Assembly: GCA_938015805.1 (NCBI GenBank)
Contig: CALLXF010000023.1
Coordinates: forward strand, 1 to 46,896
Length of the DNA stretch: 46,896 nt
Direction of reading: 5' to 3'
Source: an uncultured Saprospiraceae bacterium
Lineage (GTDB): Bacteria; Bacteroidota; Bacteroidia; Chitinophagales; Saprospiraceae
Shown: positions 9,165-16,941 of the stretch, piece after piece
Layout of the letters: every line of letters starts with the position of its first letter
Numbering within the stretch: position 1 is the stretch's first letter
Translations under genes and position numbers: made by a program
The notes under the pieces: generated by a model
Seen by the model: only the letters and a program-made list of their open reading frames with translations
Databases searched by the model: none
What the model was told of the DNA's origin: nothing

Positions 9165-10169
9165 CTAACAAAACCAGAAGTAATCTTTGTTTTTAATGTA
9201 TCTCTGGCGGTCTAGTTTTAGCTTGATGGAGCCAGTAGTGTTTTTAGATGCCACTGCAATAATAATTTGGGAATTTTCGTCTACGGATAATGGTTTACTA
9301 TCATTTAAAACAACACCGTAAATGTTTTTACCGATTTTAGATTTATTATTACAAATCCAAGAGAAATTTATTTTCTGCTCTAATAGATACCTAGCGATAA
9401 ATTTTCCTTTTTTTCCAGCTCCCCAGATCACTAACGGTTTTTTATTCCAGTCTTTTTTTAGAAAGTAATGAAGTTTTAGATCTAGAAATCTATTATCGCT
9501 ATAATGAGGATCGACTCTAGAGGATCGAGTAGGATAATCTCTCCATTTATGTAATATTTTAGGAATTCCTATGACGCTACATCGGTGTGAGTAAAATCTA
9601 AAACTGAGATCATAATCTTCAGGATAACGATCTGAGTCAAAAGCTCCACATCTTTGCAAATTATATTTACTCGTCATCCAGCATGGAGATGGAATGACAC
9701 ATTCCTTATAGATATCGGTAAAGTTACTACTAGTAGTTGTCAGCTCATTAAGCCATTGCTCATACTTCCGATAGCCATCAGAAACACCATCCTTCGCAAA
9801 ATAGGAAACGAGCCCTACTGCTATAGCCTGCTTATCGTTTTTAGTAAGCATATCGACCATGGTAGAGAGCTTATCGGATGTCATGATGTCATCTGCATCC
9901 ATTCTAGTTAGATAAGTTCCTTTGCTTTTAGAAAAAGCATTTTTTAAAGCAGGGATGATTCCTTTGCTACTATTTTTTAAGGGACGTATACGATGATCTT
10001 TGTCTGCATAAGCTTGTAATATTTCCCAACTAGCATCTGTAGAAAAATCGTCGACAGCGATCAGTTCCCATGAGGTAAAGTCTTGCTTTAAGATGGAATC
10101 TAGACATTCTTCTAGATATAAGGCCTCGTTATAGACGGGCATCAATATGCTGACGATAATCTTATCCAT
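9165..10169 (-). CDS. Family 2 glycosyltransferase with C-terminal Rossmann-like extension
   Basis: The protein is 334 residues. The GT-A domain at about 1-230 starts SILMPVYNEALYLEECLDSI and has the nucleotide-sugar motifs AVDDFSTDASW and the DxD-type RMDADD near residue 94. These point to transfer of a sugar from a nucleotide donor, probably for cell-surface polysaccharide. The last 90 residues form a second region beginning PLVIWGAGKKGKFIARYLL, a glycine-rich nucleotide-binding-like start that is not part of the GT fold. There is no transmembrane helix. The ATG directly abuts the T-run of a terminator, so this gene has almost no private 5' leader. Confidence 0.88.
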   Translation of the reverse strand: MDKIIVSILMPVYNEALYLEECLDSILKQDFTSWELIAVDDFSTDASWEILQAYADKDHRIRPLKNSSKGIIPALKNAFSKSKGTYLTRMDADDIMTSDKLSTMVDMLTKNDKQAIAVGLVSYFAKDGVSDGYRKYEQWLNELTTTSSNFTDIYKECVIPSPCWMTSKYNLQRCGAFDSDRYPEDYDLSFRFYSHRCSVIGIPKILHKWRDYPTRSSRVDPHYSDNRFLDLKLHYFLKKDWNKKPLVIWGAGKKGKFIARYLLEQKINFSWICNNKSKIGKNIYGVVLNDSKPLSVDENSQIIIAVASKNTTGSIKLKLDRQRYIKNKDYFWFC

Positions 10170-10201
10170 AAAAAAAGCCTCTTATGGTTATATAAGAGGC
10201 T
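10170..10201 (-). terminator. Rho-independent terminator after the HU/HHH gene
   Basis: A perfect 10-bp stem (AGCCTCTTAT with ATAAGAGGCT, loop 6 nt) is followed on the minus strand by a run of T that ends at the ATG of the glycosyltransferase gene. It terminates or attenuates transcription from the upstream envelope cluster. Confidence 0.85.
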
Positions 10202-10226
10202 CCCAAATATGCTAAATTATTTTTAT

Positions 10227-11135
10227 CTATTTACCACCATCTAGTTCGTCCTGCCATTTTTTTAGCTTATCCCATGCTCCGTCGGCAGCCATTTGTGATT
10301 GCTTAGGCCATGTTCCCGGGTTGTGCATCTGGAAACGCGAACCCGCATCTTCCAGTATTTTAGAGAGGGTAGGAACGGCTGTATCTGCAAGTTGTTTAAA
10401 AGAATAAATACCCGCCTGATTAAGTAGCTCTTGGATTTTAGGTCCGATACCTTCTATTTTAGTCAATTTATCACGTGATCCTACTTCTCTCCGATCGACT
10501 ATTTTAGATTCTCCTTTAGTGGTGGTCTCACCGACTACTTTTCTGGTTCCTTGCTTAGTAGCTGCTTTTTTAAGCATCGCCATCATTTCCTTCATGTCGT
10601 ATTGTTTAACGACTTCCACTTCTTTTACGATTACTTTTTCTACTTCTTTGATTACTTCTACTTCGTGGATGATTTCTTTTGGTTTTTCATCTACTTTCTT
10701 TTGTAATCTTTTGTTAGCTGCTAGTAGTTTTTTAATCTCTGCTTCTAGTTCACTATGCTTATTTAAAAGAGCTTTGTTCTCTTTTTTAAGAGCTGCAAAA
10801 GTAGCTTTGTCAGAAATAACTTCTACTGGTACTTCTACTTCTTTTACTAGTGTTACCTCTTTGATCACTTCCACTAAAACCTCTACAGGTATTTCCTTAA
10901 TAACTTCTATCTTCTTAATTTTCTCTATCGTTTTTATGATAGGCACTGGAATTTCTTTGATAACCTCTACCTTTTTAAAAGAAGCTTTTTTAAGCGAACC
11001 TCTTTTGTCTTTTACAGACTGAGTGCGGAAAGAAGGACTTTCTTTTAAAATGGTTTCGTAGGCTTTAGTTGCTTCTTTTATTGATATTTTAGCACTGGTG
11101 CTGACTTTTTTTATAAGACTTTCTTTTTTTATCAT
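10227..11135 (-). CDS. Coiled-coil protein with HU-like N-terminus and helix-hairpin-helix C-terminus
   Basis: This 302-residue protein is predicted soluble. Residues about 5-31 (ESLIKKVSTSAKISIKEATK and on) resemble the first helices of HU/IHF proteins, but no beta-arm follows. Residues 55-108 hold EVIKEIPVEV-type repeats like those of the upstream paralogue. Residues 108-150 are a Lys/Glu-rich coiled coil, and 155-178 more repeats. A shared VVGETTTKGES element lies at 200-210. The C-terminal 80 residues (LTKIEGIGPKIQELLNQAGI ... DGAWDKLKKWQDELDGGK) match the helix-hairpin-helix module also fused to ribosomal protein L21 in many Bacteroidota. Nucleic acid binding is a reasonable inference. 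It is downstream of a terminator shared with the paralogue. Confidence 0.82.
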   Translation of the reverse strand: MIKKESLIKKVSTSAKISIKEATKAYETILKESPSFRTQSVKDKRGSLKKASFKKVEVIKEIPVPIIKTIEKIKKIEVIKEIPVEVLVEVIKEVTLVKEVEVPVEVISDKATFAALKKENKALLNKHSELEAEIKKLLAANKRLQKKVDEKPKEIIHEVEVIKEVEKVIVKEVEVVKQYDMKEMMAMLKKAATKQGTRKVVGETTTKGESKIVDRREVGSRDKLTKIEGIGPKIQELLNQAGIYSFKQLADTAVPTLSKILEDAGSRFQMHNPGTWPKQSQMAADGAWDKLKKWQDELDGGK

Positions 11136-11160
11136 TTTGATTTTAATCTTTAGAGTTAAG

Positions 11161-11195
11161 AAAAAAATAGGTCTACACGATATCGCATAGACCTA
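11161..11195 (-). terminator. Rho-independent terminator after the repeat-rod gene
   Basis: A perfect 8-bp stem (TAGGTCTA with TAGACCTA) encloses a 12-nt loop containing the palindrome CGATATCG. It is followed on the minus strand by seven T. It sits in the 66-bp gap before the HU/HHH gene, so read-through or a second promoter is needed for that gene. Confidence 0.8.
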
Positions 11196-11201
11196 CGTCA
11201 T

Positions 11202-12752
11202 TTATTTTCTACCGCCGTCTAATTTATCCTGCCACTTTTTTAATTCATCCCATTTTCCTTCTGCAGCAAATTTAGATTGAGCTGGCCATGTAGTGGGGTC
11301 GTGCATCTGATATCTTGATCCAGCAGCAATCAGGATGTCCTTTAGAACTTTAACTTTTGCTTTAGATAAATCTACCCACGTCATAATTCCTTCTGCATTT
11401 AACAGCCCTTCTATTTTTGGTCCTATACCTTCTACCTTTTTAAGATCGTCTTTTTTAGAAGCTACTTTTTTAACAGCCTTATTCTTAGGAGCAGCTTTCT
11501 TTTTAGGGGCAGCTTTTTTAGCGACTTCCTTTTTCACTTCGATAGATCCCATGTCTTTACGCTCTACTTCTTGAGCCTTACCTCTGGTAGTTTTTTCACC
11601 GACCACAGACTTAGATACTTCTACCTGCTCCATTCCTGCCATTAAACCGGCTAGTGATTCGAAATCGATTTCTTTTTCTATTTCGACTATTTTCTCTACG
11701 ATCACTTCTACCTCTTTAATCACTTCCACTTCCTTGATTACTTCCACTTCTTTGATTACTTCCACCTCTTTGATCACTTCTACTTCTTTGATCACTTCCA
11801 CAGGTTTTTCTACCTCAACAATTTTCTCCACGATCTTCTCTACTTCTACTTCCTTAATGATCTCAATAGGTTTCTCTATCTCTACAATTTTCTCTACGAT
11901 TTTTTCTACTTCGATCTCTTTAATGATCTCTATAGGCTTTTCTATTTCTACGATCTTCTCTACTTCTATCTCTTTGATAATCTCTACTGGCTTTTCTATT
12001 TCTACGACCTTCTCCACGATTTTTTCTACCTCTACCTCTTTAATCACTTCCACTTCTTTAATCACTTCTACTTCTTTGATCACTTCCACTTCTTTGATCA
12101 CTTCTACTTCTTTGATCACCTCTACCTCTTTGATTACCTCTACCTCTTTGATCACCTCTACTGGCTTTTCAACCTCCACGATTTTTTCTACCTCTACTTC
12201 TTTAATCACCTCTACTTCCTTAATCACTTCTACTGGTTTCTCTACTTCGACGATTTTTTCTACTTCCACAATCTTCTCTACTTCTACGATCTTTTCCACT
12301 TCTTTTATTACCTCTACAGGTTTTTCTACTTCGACGATTTTTTCGACGATCTTTTCTACTTCTACTATTTTATCTACCTCTACAATCTTCTCCACCTCTT
12401 TGATGACCTCTACAGGTTTTTCTACCTCTACGATTTTTTCGACAATTTTCTCTACTTCTACTTCTTTTATAATCTCTACAGGTCTTTCAACGATCTTTTC
12501 GATTTCTTTAATGATCTCGATAGGTTTCTCTACGATACGCTCTACTTCGATAGGTTTTTCTATAATTTTGTCTACAAAGACTTCTTTAATCACCTCGTAA
12601 GGCTTTTCGATAATTTTATCAACATAGACTTCCCTGTCTACTATTCTTTCTTGGATTTCTACTTTTGCGGGCTTAGCTAAACCTGCTAACCATCCTAATA
12701 GAGCCGCTCCAAAAACAAGTAAAAGAGGAATCCAACAACATATAAATAACAT
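11202..12752 (-). CDS. Membrane-anchored Val/Glu/Lys repeat-rod protein with helix-hairpin-helix C-terminus
   Basis: The protein is 516 residues. A hydrophobic anchor (CCWIPLLLVFGAALLGWLAG) lies at residues 5-25. Positive residues follow it and none precede it, which favours a cytoplasmic C-terminus. Residues about 32-360 are almost entirely repeats of hexapeptide EVEVIK and variants (VEKIVEVEKPVEVIKEVE). A linker at about 361-433 contains VVGEKTTRGKAQEVERKD and a KKAAPKKKAAPK basic stretch. Residues 434-516 are an HHH module (LKKVEGIGPKIEGLLNAEGI ... WDELKKWQDKLDGGRK) like that of the next gene. The OmpA-type gene lies 30 bp upstream. I infer a rod linking the membrane to a nucleic-acid-binding head; no function is established. 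Confidence 0.83.
   Translation of the reverse strand: MLFICCWIPLLLVFGAALLGWLAGLAKPAKVEIQERIVDREVYVDKIIEKPYEVIKEVFVDKIIEKPIEVERIVEKPIEIIKEIEKIVERPVEIIKEVEVEKIVEKIVEVEKPVEVIKEVEKIVEVDKIVEVEKIVEKIVEVEKPVEVIKEVEKIVEVEKIVEVEKIVEVEKPVEVIKEVEVIKEVEVEKIVEVEKPVEVIKEVEVIKEVEVIKEVEVIKEVEVIKEVEVIKEVEVIKEVEVEKIVEKVVEIEKPVEIIKEIEVEKIVEIEKPIEIIKEIEVEKIVEKIVEIEKPIEIIKEVEVEKIVEKIVEVEKPVEVIKEVEVIKEVEVIKEVEVIKEVEVIKEVEVIVEKIVEIEKEIDFESLAGLMAGMEQVEVSKSVVGEKTTRGKAQEVERKDMGSIEVKKEVAKKAAPKKKAAPKNKAVKKVASKKDDLKKVEGIGPKIEGLLNAEGIMTWVDLSKAKVKVLKDILIAAGSRYQMHDPTTWPAQSKFAAEGKWDELKKWQDKLDGGRK
11670..12659 (-). repeat. Tandem 18-bp coding repeat array (EVEVIK hexapeptides)
   Basis: The DNA encoding the rod is a chain of closely similar 18-bp units, each encoding EVEVIK or a variant with EKIVEV or EKPVEV. 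The most regular stretch is around 12050-12165, with about seven near-identical consecutive units that differ mostly at third positions. The unit length is a multiple of three, so slippage would change rod length without shifting frame. Confidence 0.9.
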
Positions 12753-12782
12753 GATATATTTTTTTTAGATTTTTAAAATTGA

Positions 12783-13736
12783 TTACTTAAACGTGACTTC
12801 TACTCTTCGATTCTGAGCTTTTCCTTCAGCAGTTGCATTACTGGTTTTGGGTTTATTTGGTCCATATCCAGCTGCTTCCATCTGACTGTTAGAGAGTTCC
12901 GCGTTACGATTAAAATAGTCTTTTACAAATTCAGCTCTCTCTTTAGATAGATTTACGTTATAGGCCTGATTACCTACATTATCCGTGTGACCACTAATCT
13001 CTATCATGGAGCCATCTACATTATCTAAATAATATCTGATATCAGCGACATCTTGTTTTTGTTGAGCATTAAGGTTTAGACTCTCCGCATTAGTATCAAA
13101 GTAAACTGTCATCGGTTCTGCTCTAAGTCTATCATATATATCTTTAATTCTATCATCAGCCACTGTTAGTGCTCCGAATGCTAAGGAAATTCCACTATCA
13201 AGTGTGTCGATACGATTGATACCATTACGGCCACTAGCGTTACTATTTCCTGACAGACGATTACGATCTTCTTTAGATCTTTGGTCGTAAGAGTAACACG
13301 CAGAGGTGTCTATTCTGGCCGCAGTATTTATTTGTTTACTAGGAGCTCCTAGTGAAGTCAGTATGGACTTGACCTTATTGGCTCTAGCCAGACCTAAATT
13401 AGGAAGGATACTAGAATTAGTTTCATCTGACTCGTAAGTTCCTGTTACGGTTAAACTTCTTTCCGGATTTTTAGATAGATAGTCTGCTGTTTTCTTTAAT
13501 ACATTGGCTACCGGACTTCCGTAATCTAGGTTATTATATTGTGATCTTAAAAATCTAAGATTGTAATCTGATTTTTCTGAAAAATTGCCATCTCGGGCCT
13601 TGAGGGAAGTGTCACAAGTTTCAACAGGGGCTGCAGCTACAGGGCCGACTCCACATAAATAAGTTGTACAACACCACCACGTAAAAATGAGCCAAAGCAA
13701 AAGAAGCAATAGCCAAAACAAAAGAGATCTGTTCAT
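12783..13736 (-). CDS. OmpA-family protein with N-terminal membrane anchor and two OmpA-like domains
   Basis: From the ATG at 13736 (MNRSLLFWLLLLLLWLIF) the product is 317 residues; a TTG three codons earlier is less likely. A strong N-terminal helix anchors it. A first, degenerate OmpA-like domain (about 50-150) keeps the LGLARANKVKSIL helix but has GTYESDET where GHTD is expected. A second, canonical domain (about 205-317) has TVYFDTNAESLN, EISGHTDNVGNQAYN, LSKERAEFVKDYF and NRRVEVTF, the peptidoglycan-binding signature. It probably contacts the cell wall from the membrane. It leads the cluster with the repeat-rod gene 30 bp downstream. Confidence 0.9.
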   Translation of the reverse strand: MNRSLLFWLLLLLLWLIFTWWCCTTYLCGVGPVAAAPVETCDTSLKARDGNFSEKSDYNLRFLRSQYNNLDYGSPVANVLKKTADYLSKNPERSLTVTGTYESDETNSSILPNLGLARANKVKSILTSLGAPSKQINTAARIDTSACYSYDQRSKEDRNRLSGNSNASGRNGINRIDTLDSGISLAFGALTVADDRIKDIYDRLRAEPMTVYFDTNAESLNLNAQQKQDVADIRYYLDNVDGSMIEISGHTDNVGNQAYNVNLSKERAEFVKDYFNRNAELSNSQMEAAGYGPNKPKTSNATAEGKAQNRRVEVTFK

Positions 13737-13992
13737 AACAGGCAAAATATTTTAGTTGGTAAATAGAAATACCATTTTAATCTTAAGACAAACTGAGAAA
13801 AATTTAAAATGATACTAGACATCATAAGTTTGGACGGAGAGATACTGAGAAGGATACTCATATTTTTGAAAAACAGAAAAAAAACTTATATAGATTATTT
13901 ATATATCAATGAAACGGGGTGTCTTAAAGAATAAATTAAATAAAGTAATATATAGCCAGAAGTTCTCCTCCGTATTTAAAATTATTGTCGGA

Positions 13993-15468
13993 CTAGTTGT
14001 AAATAAATCTCCTCACTTTTGCAGCGTGCTTTGCAAGTCTGACTACCTGACATGTATATCCATACTCGTTATCATACCAGAGATAAATCGTAGCTGTTTT
14101 TCCATCCTTAGAAACTATAGTAGACGGAGCATCTACGATACATGTACTGGTCGCACCGATCGCATTACTAGAAACAAATTCTGTTGATGTTGAATATTGT
14201 ATTTGCTCTACAAAATCTCCATATAAAGAAGCCTCCTTTAATTTGGCGTTAAGCTCATCTACAGATACACTTTGATCTAATGTCAGATTAAGTATGGCCA
14301 TGGAGACATTAGGGGTAGGGACTCTGATGGCATTACCTGTTAGTAAGCCTCTTAATGCTGGAATAACTTTGGAAACAGCCTTAGCCGCACCTGTAGTTGT
14401 TAGTACCATATTTGTAGGAGCCCCTCTTCCTCTTCTTGGTTTCTTATGGAAATTGTCGATTAGGTTTTGATCATTTGTATAGGCATGGATCGTTTCTAAA
14501 TGCCCCTTGTTAATTCCATAAGTGTTATTTAAAACAGTAAGTACGGGTACGATAGCGTTAGTAGTACATGACGCCGCACTTAAAATATTTTCTTGACTTA
14601 AGTCAAAGTCTTTTTGATTTGCCCCTATTACTATATTAGGGATATTTTGTCCCGGAGCTGTTAGGATAACTTGATCTATTCCTGGTCTAAGGTGTACGGA
14701 TAACTCTTCTTTATCTCTCCACATACCTGTGTTGTCCATGACTAGTCCGTTGCTTATGCCATACTGTGTATAATCGATTTGTTCTGGGCTACTTGCGTAA
14801 ATTAATTTAATAATATTACCGTTTACATGCATTTCATTTCCTCCATCTTCTACAGTAATATGGCCATTAAATTCTCCATGTACTGTATCAGATTTAAGGA
14901 GAGCTGCTCTTTTCTGAGCTTCTACATATCTATCTTTTAACTTGGGCCTGATCACGATTGCTTTTAATCGTAATTGTTCTCCTTTACCTGTCTGAGCGAT
15001 CAGGATTCTGGCTGCTAGTCTTCCGATTCGCCCAAAACCATACAGTACAATATCTTTTTGATTTTTAACTCTAGACTCTATGCCGATAAAAGATCTGAGT
15101 TTAAAATTGATAAAATCGTCTATATTTTTATACTCACTTCCTTCTTTTAACCAGTCTAAACCTAATTTTCCGAGATCTAATTTTGCAGGAGCTAGTTTAT
15201 CTACGTTTTGTATTGTTTTGGCTAATGCCAATGTAACATCTATATCTAAAACCTCTGAAGTGTAATTCTGAGAAAACTGATGAGCAGAAATCAACTGACT
15301 AGGACTGATATCATAGAGCGGTTTCCTAAATAAAACCAATTCTATATTTTTATCAAAACGAAGTTCTCCAGCGAGATTTAAAAGAACCAAGGCGGCCTTT
15401 TGTTTATCTCTCCAGCTATTGAGCGATTTGTTTACTTCCTCTTTTAAAATTATATTTTTATCAGACAT
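13993..15468 (-). CDS. gap: Glyceraldehyde-3-phosphate dehydrogenase, long form
   Basis: This 491-residue enzyme interconverts glyceraldehyde-3-phosphate and 1,3-bisphosphoglycerate in glycolysis/gluconeogenesis in the cytoplasm. The NAD(P)-binding motif YGFGRIGRLA is at 143-152. The catalytic cysteine is Cys301 in SAASCTTNAIVPVL, and the partner histidine is His328 in LETIHAYTND. About 135 residues precede the dehydrogenase fold (normal family length is about 335). Bacteroidota often have such a long paralogue in addition to a short one. The extension is helical with no signal peptide, and its function is unknown. A TAnnTTTG box lies just upstream. Confidence 0.94.
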   Translation of the reverse strand: MSDKNIILKEEVNKSLNSWRDKQKAALVLLNLAGELRFDKNIELVLFRKPLYDISPSQLISAHQFSQNYTSEVLDIDVTLALAKTIQNVDKLAPAKLDLGKLGLDWLKEGSEYKNIDDFINFKLRSFIGIESRVKNQKDIVLYGFGRIGRLAARILIAQTGKGEQLRLKAIVIRPKLKDRYVEAQKRAALLKSDTVHGEFNGHITVEDGGNEMHVNGNIIKLIYASSPEQIDYTQYGISNGLVMDNTGMWRDKEELSVHLRPGIDQVILTAPGQNIPNIVIGANQKDFDLSQENILSAASCTTNAIVPVLTVLNNTYGINKGHLETIHAYTNDQNLIDNFHKKPRRGRGAPTNMVLTTTGAAKAVSKVIPALRGLLTGNAIRVPTPNVSMAILNLTLDQSVSVDELNAKLKEASLYGDFVEQIQYSTSTEFVSSNAIGATSTCIVDAPSTIVSKDGKTATIYLWYDNEYGYTCQVVRLAKHAAKVRRFIYN

Positions 15469-15491
15469 AAGAAATGGTTGATTTTATGTCA

Positions 15492-15499
15492 CAAAAATA
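15492..15499 (-). promoter_or_regulatory. Candidate -7 box for gap
   Basis: The minus strand reads TATTTTTG, matching TAnnTTTG, 24 nt upstream of the gap ATG. No clear -33 TTG is visible. Confidence 0.45.
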
Positions 15500-15579
15500 A
15501 TTAAACTTCTTAACTATAGATTTTATAATTAGAAAATCCTCAATGATTATAGAAGTAATTATACCACGCATATTTTGTT

Positions 15580-16770
15580 TTAATCTAGTTTTGATAAGGC
15601 CTGGCGAATATCATCTTTTAGATCGGCCATATCTTCTAGCCCTACTGATAAACGGATCATATTGGGTATAATTCCCATCGCTTTAAACTGATTCTCATCC
15701 AATTCTTTTATGTAACTAATCACAGGTGCATAAACTAGGCTCTCGTGTCCTCCCCAGCTGACACCCAACTTAAATATTTTTAGAGCATCGACAAATGCCT
15801 TTACTTTTAATATATCTTCTGTGTCTAAAAGTATAGATAAGAGACTGCCGTATCCACTCATTTGGCTTTTTCCTAATTTATACTGAGGGAAATATTTGGT
15901 AGCAGGATGCAGGACTTTTTTTATACCAGGTTGTGTTTCTAACCATGGTATTATTTCTAAAACGGCTTCTTGATGAGCTCGCATCCGTATTGGTAATGTT
16001 CTGAGCGAACGTAAAATCAGCCATGCTTCGAAAGGGGCAATTTTTGCACCTAGTAAAGCATGCTCTGTGACGAGTATATCATCTATGATTTTCTGACTAG
16101 AGATAATTACTCCTGCGACAACATCACTATGACCACATAAATATTTAGAGGCAGAATGTACTGAGATATCGATGCCATAATCCAGTGGCTTTTGAAATAA
16201 TGGACTTGCCCATGTATTGTCGATGACTGTTTTTATTCCCCTGGCTTTCGCCAATGTTGCTACTGCCTTTAAATCTTGCAGTTCATAAGTTAATGATGCC
16301 GGACTCTCTAAATAAATAAGTGAGGTGTTTTCTTGAATGGCTTCTTTAAATTGTTCTATATCTGTTCCGTCAATATAGGTTACCGTTACACCACATTTTT
16401 CTTTAAGAAATTTATTAATAAAATTATTGGCCGGACCGTAGAGTGTTTTGATCGTAACGACATGGCTTCCCGCTTTTACACAGTACATGATTGCTGCGGA
16501 TATAGCTCCCATTCCCGACGCCGTAAGTTTAGCTTTCTCTCCATGTGCTATTGCCGCGATTTTTTCTTCAGCGATGTGAGCCGTAGGGTTTTGTAATCTG
16601 CTGTAGATAAAATGATCCCCCGGTGCAGAAAATGCCTCGTCGATATGATCCCAATTCTCAAAAGCAAATAACGAATTTTGGTAAATGGGTGGAACAATCG
16701 CCCCTTTATGATCAGCGTAATGATCTCCATCGTGAGTGAGGATGGTTTTAGGTTTATATTTTTTGTTCAT
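15580..16770 (-). CDS. PLP-dependent transsulfuration enzyme (cystathionine gamma-synthase/beta-lyase family)
   Basis: This 396-residue fold-type I PLP enzyme belongs to the Cys/Met metabolism family. The PLP lysine is Lys209 in SVHSASKYLCGHSD. The cofactor-contacting Asp is in TVIDNTWASP near residue 184, and the active-site FIYSRLQNPT motif is at 54-63. The family interconverts cystathionine, cysteine, homocysteine and methionine, and the exact reaction cannot be decided from sequence alone. Cystathionine beta-lyase is a common annotation for close relatives. There is no export signal. It is flanked by gap and the ATPase/VWA pair, with no evident pathway partner here. Confidence 0.88.
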   Translation of the reverse strand: MNKKYKPKTILTHDGDHYADHKGAIVPPIYQNSLFAFENWDHIDEAFSAPGDHFIYSRLQNPTAHIAEEKIAAIAHGEKAKLTASGMGAISAAIMYCVKAGSHVVTIKTLYGPANNFINKFLKEKCGVTVTYIDGTDIEQFKEAIQENTSLIYLESPASLTYELQDLKAVATLAKARGIKTVIDNTWASPLFQKPLDYGIDISVHSASKYLCGHSDVVAGVIISSQKIIDDILVTEHALLGAKIAPFEAWLILRSLRTLPIRMRAHQEAVLEIIPWLETQPGIKKVLHPATKYFPQYKLGKSQMSGYGSLLSILLDTEDILKVKAFVDALKIFKLGVSWGGHESLVYAPVISYIKELDENQFKAMGIIPNMIRLSVGLEDMADLKDDIRQALSKLD

Positions 16771-16941
16771 TTGTAAATCTTGAAGCTTCCTGTTCCTCTA
16801 ATGTAGGTAAGTTAAGTTCAAAATTTAAATCCATTTACACTTGCGTAAATCTTTATGATATCTGCTACTCATACTAGCTATTGTTGATTTTGCAATAGAA
16901 GAAAAAAATGACTTTTCTATTAGTTAAAAGCTCGATGCCTC

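Noticed and set aside
10519-11022. A 167-codon plus-strand frame opposite the HU/HHH gene.
   Set aside because: Ser/Thr/Phe-rich antisense shadow of the VIKEV-type repeats, with no domain.
11734-12600. A 288-codon plus-strand frame with a translation of repeating ITSTSL units.
   Set aside because: It is the antisense of the EVEVIK coding repeat; any strand of an 18-bp in-phase repeat stays open. The minus-strand frame has the anchor and HHH domain.
11670-12659. Repeat array considered as a CRISPR or other non-coding repeat array.
   Set aside because: Units are contiguous without spacers, in phase with one reading frame, and vary mainly at third codon positions.
11202-12752. True homology of the rod to eukaryotic alveolins.
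   Set aside because: The match is low-complexity composition only, so common ancestry cannot be claimed; kept as a convergence idea.
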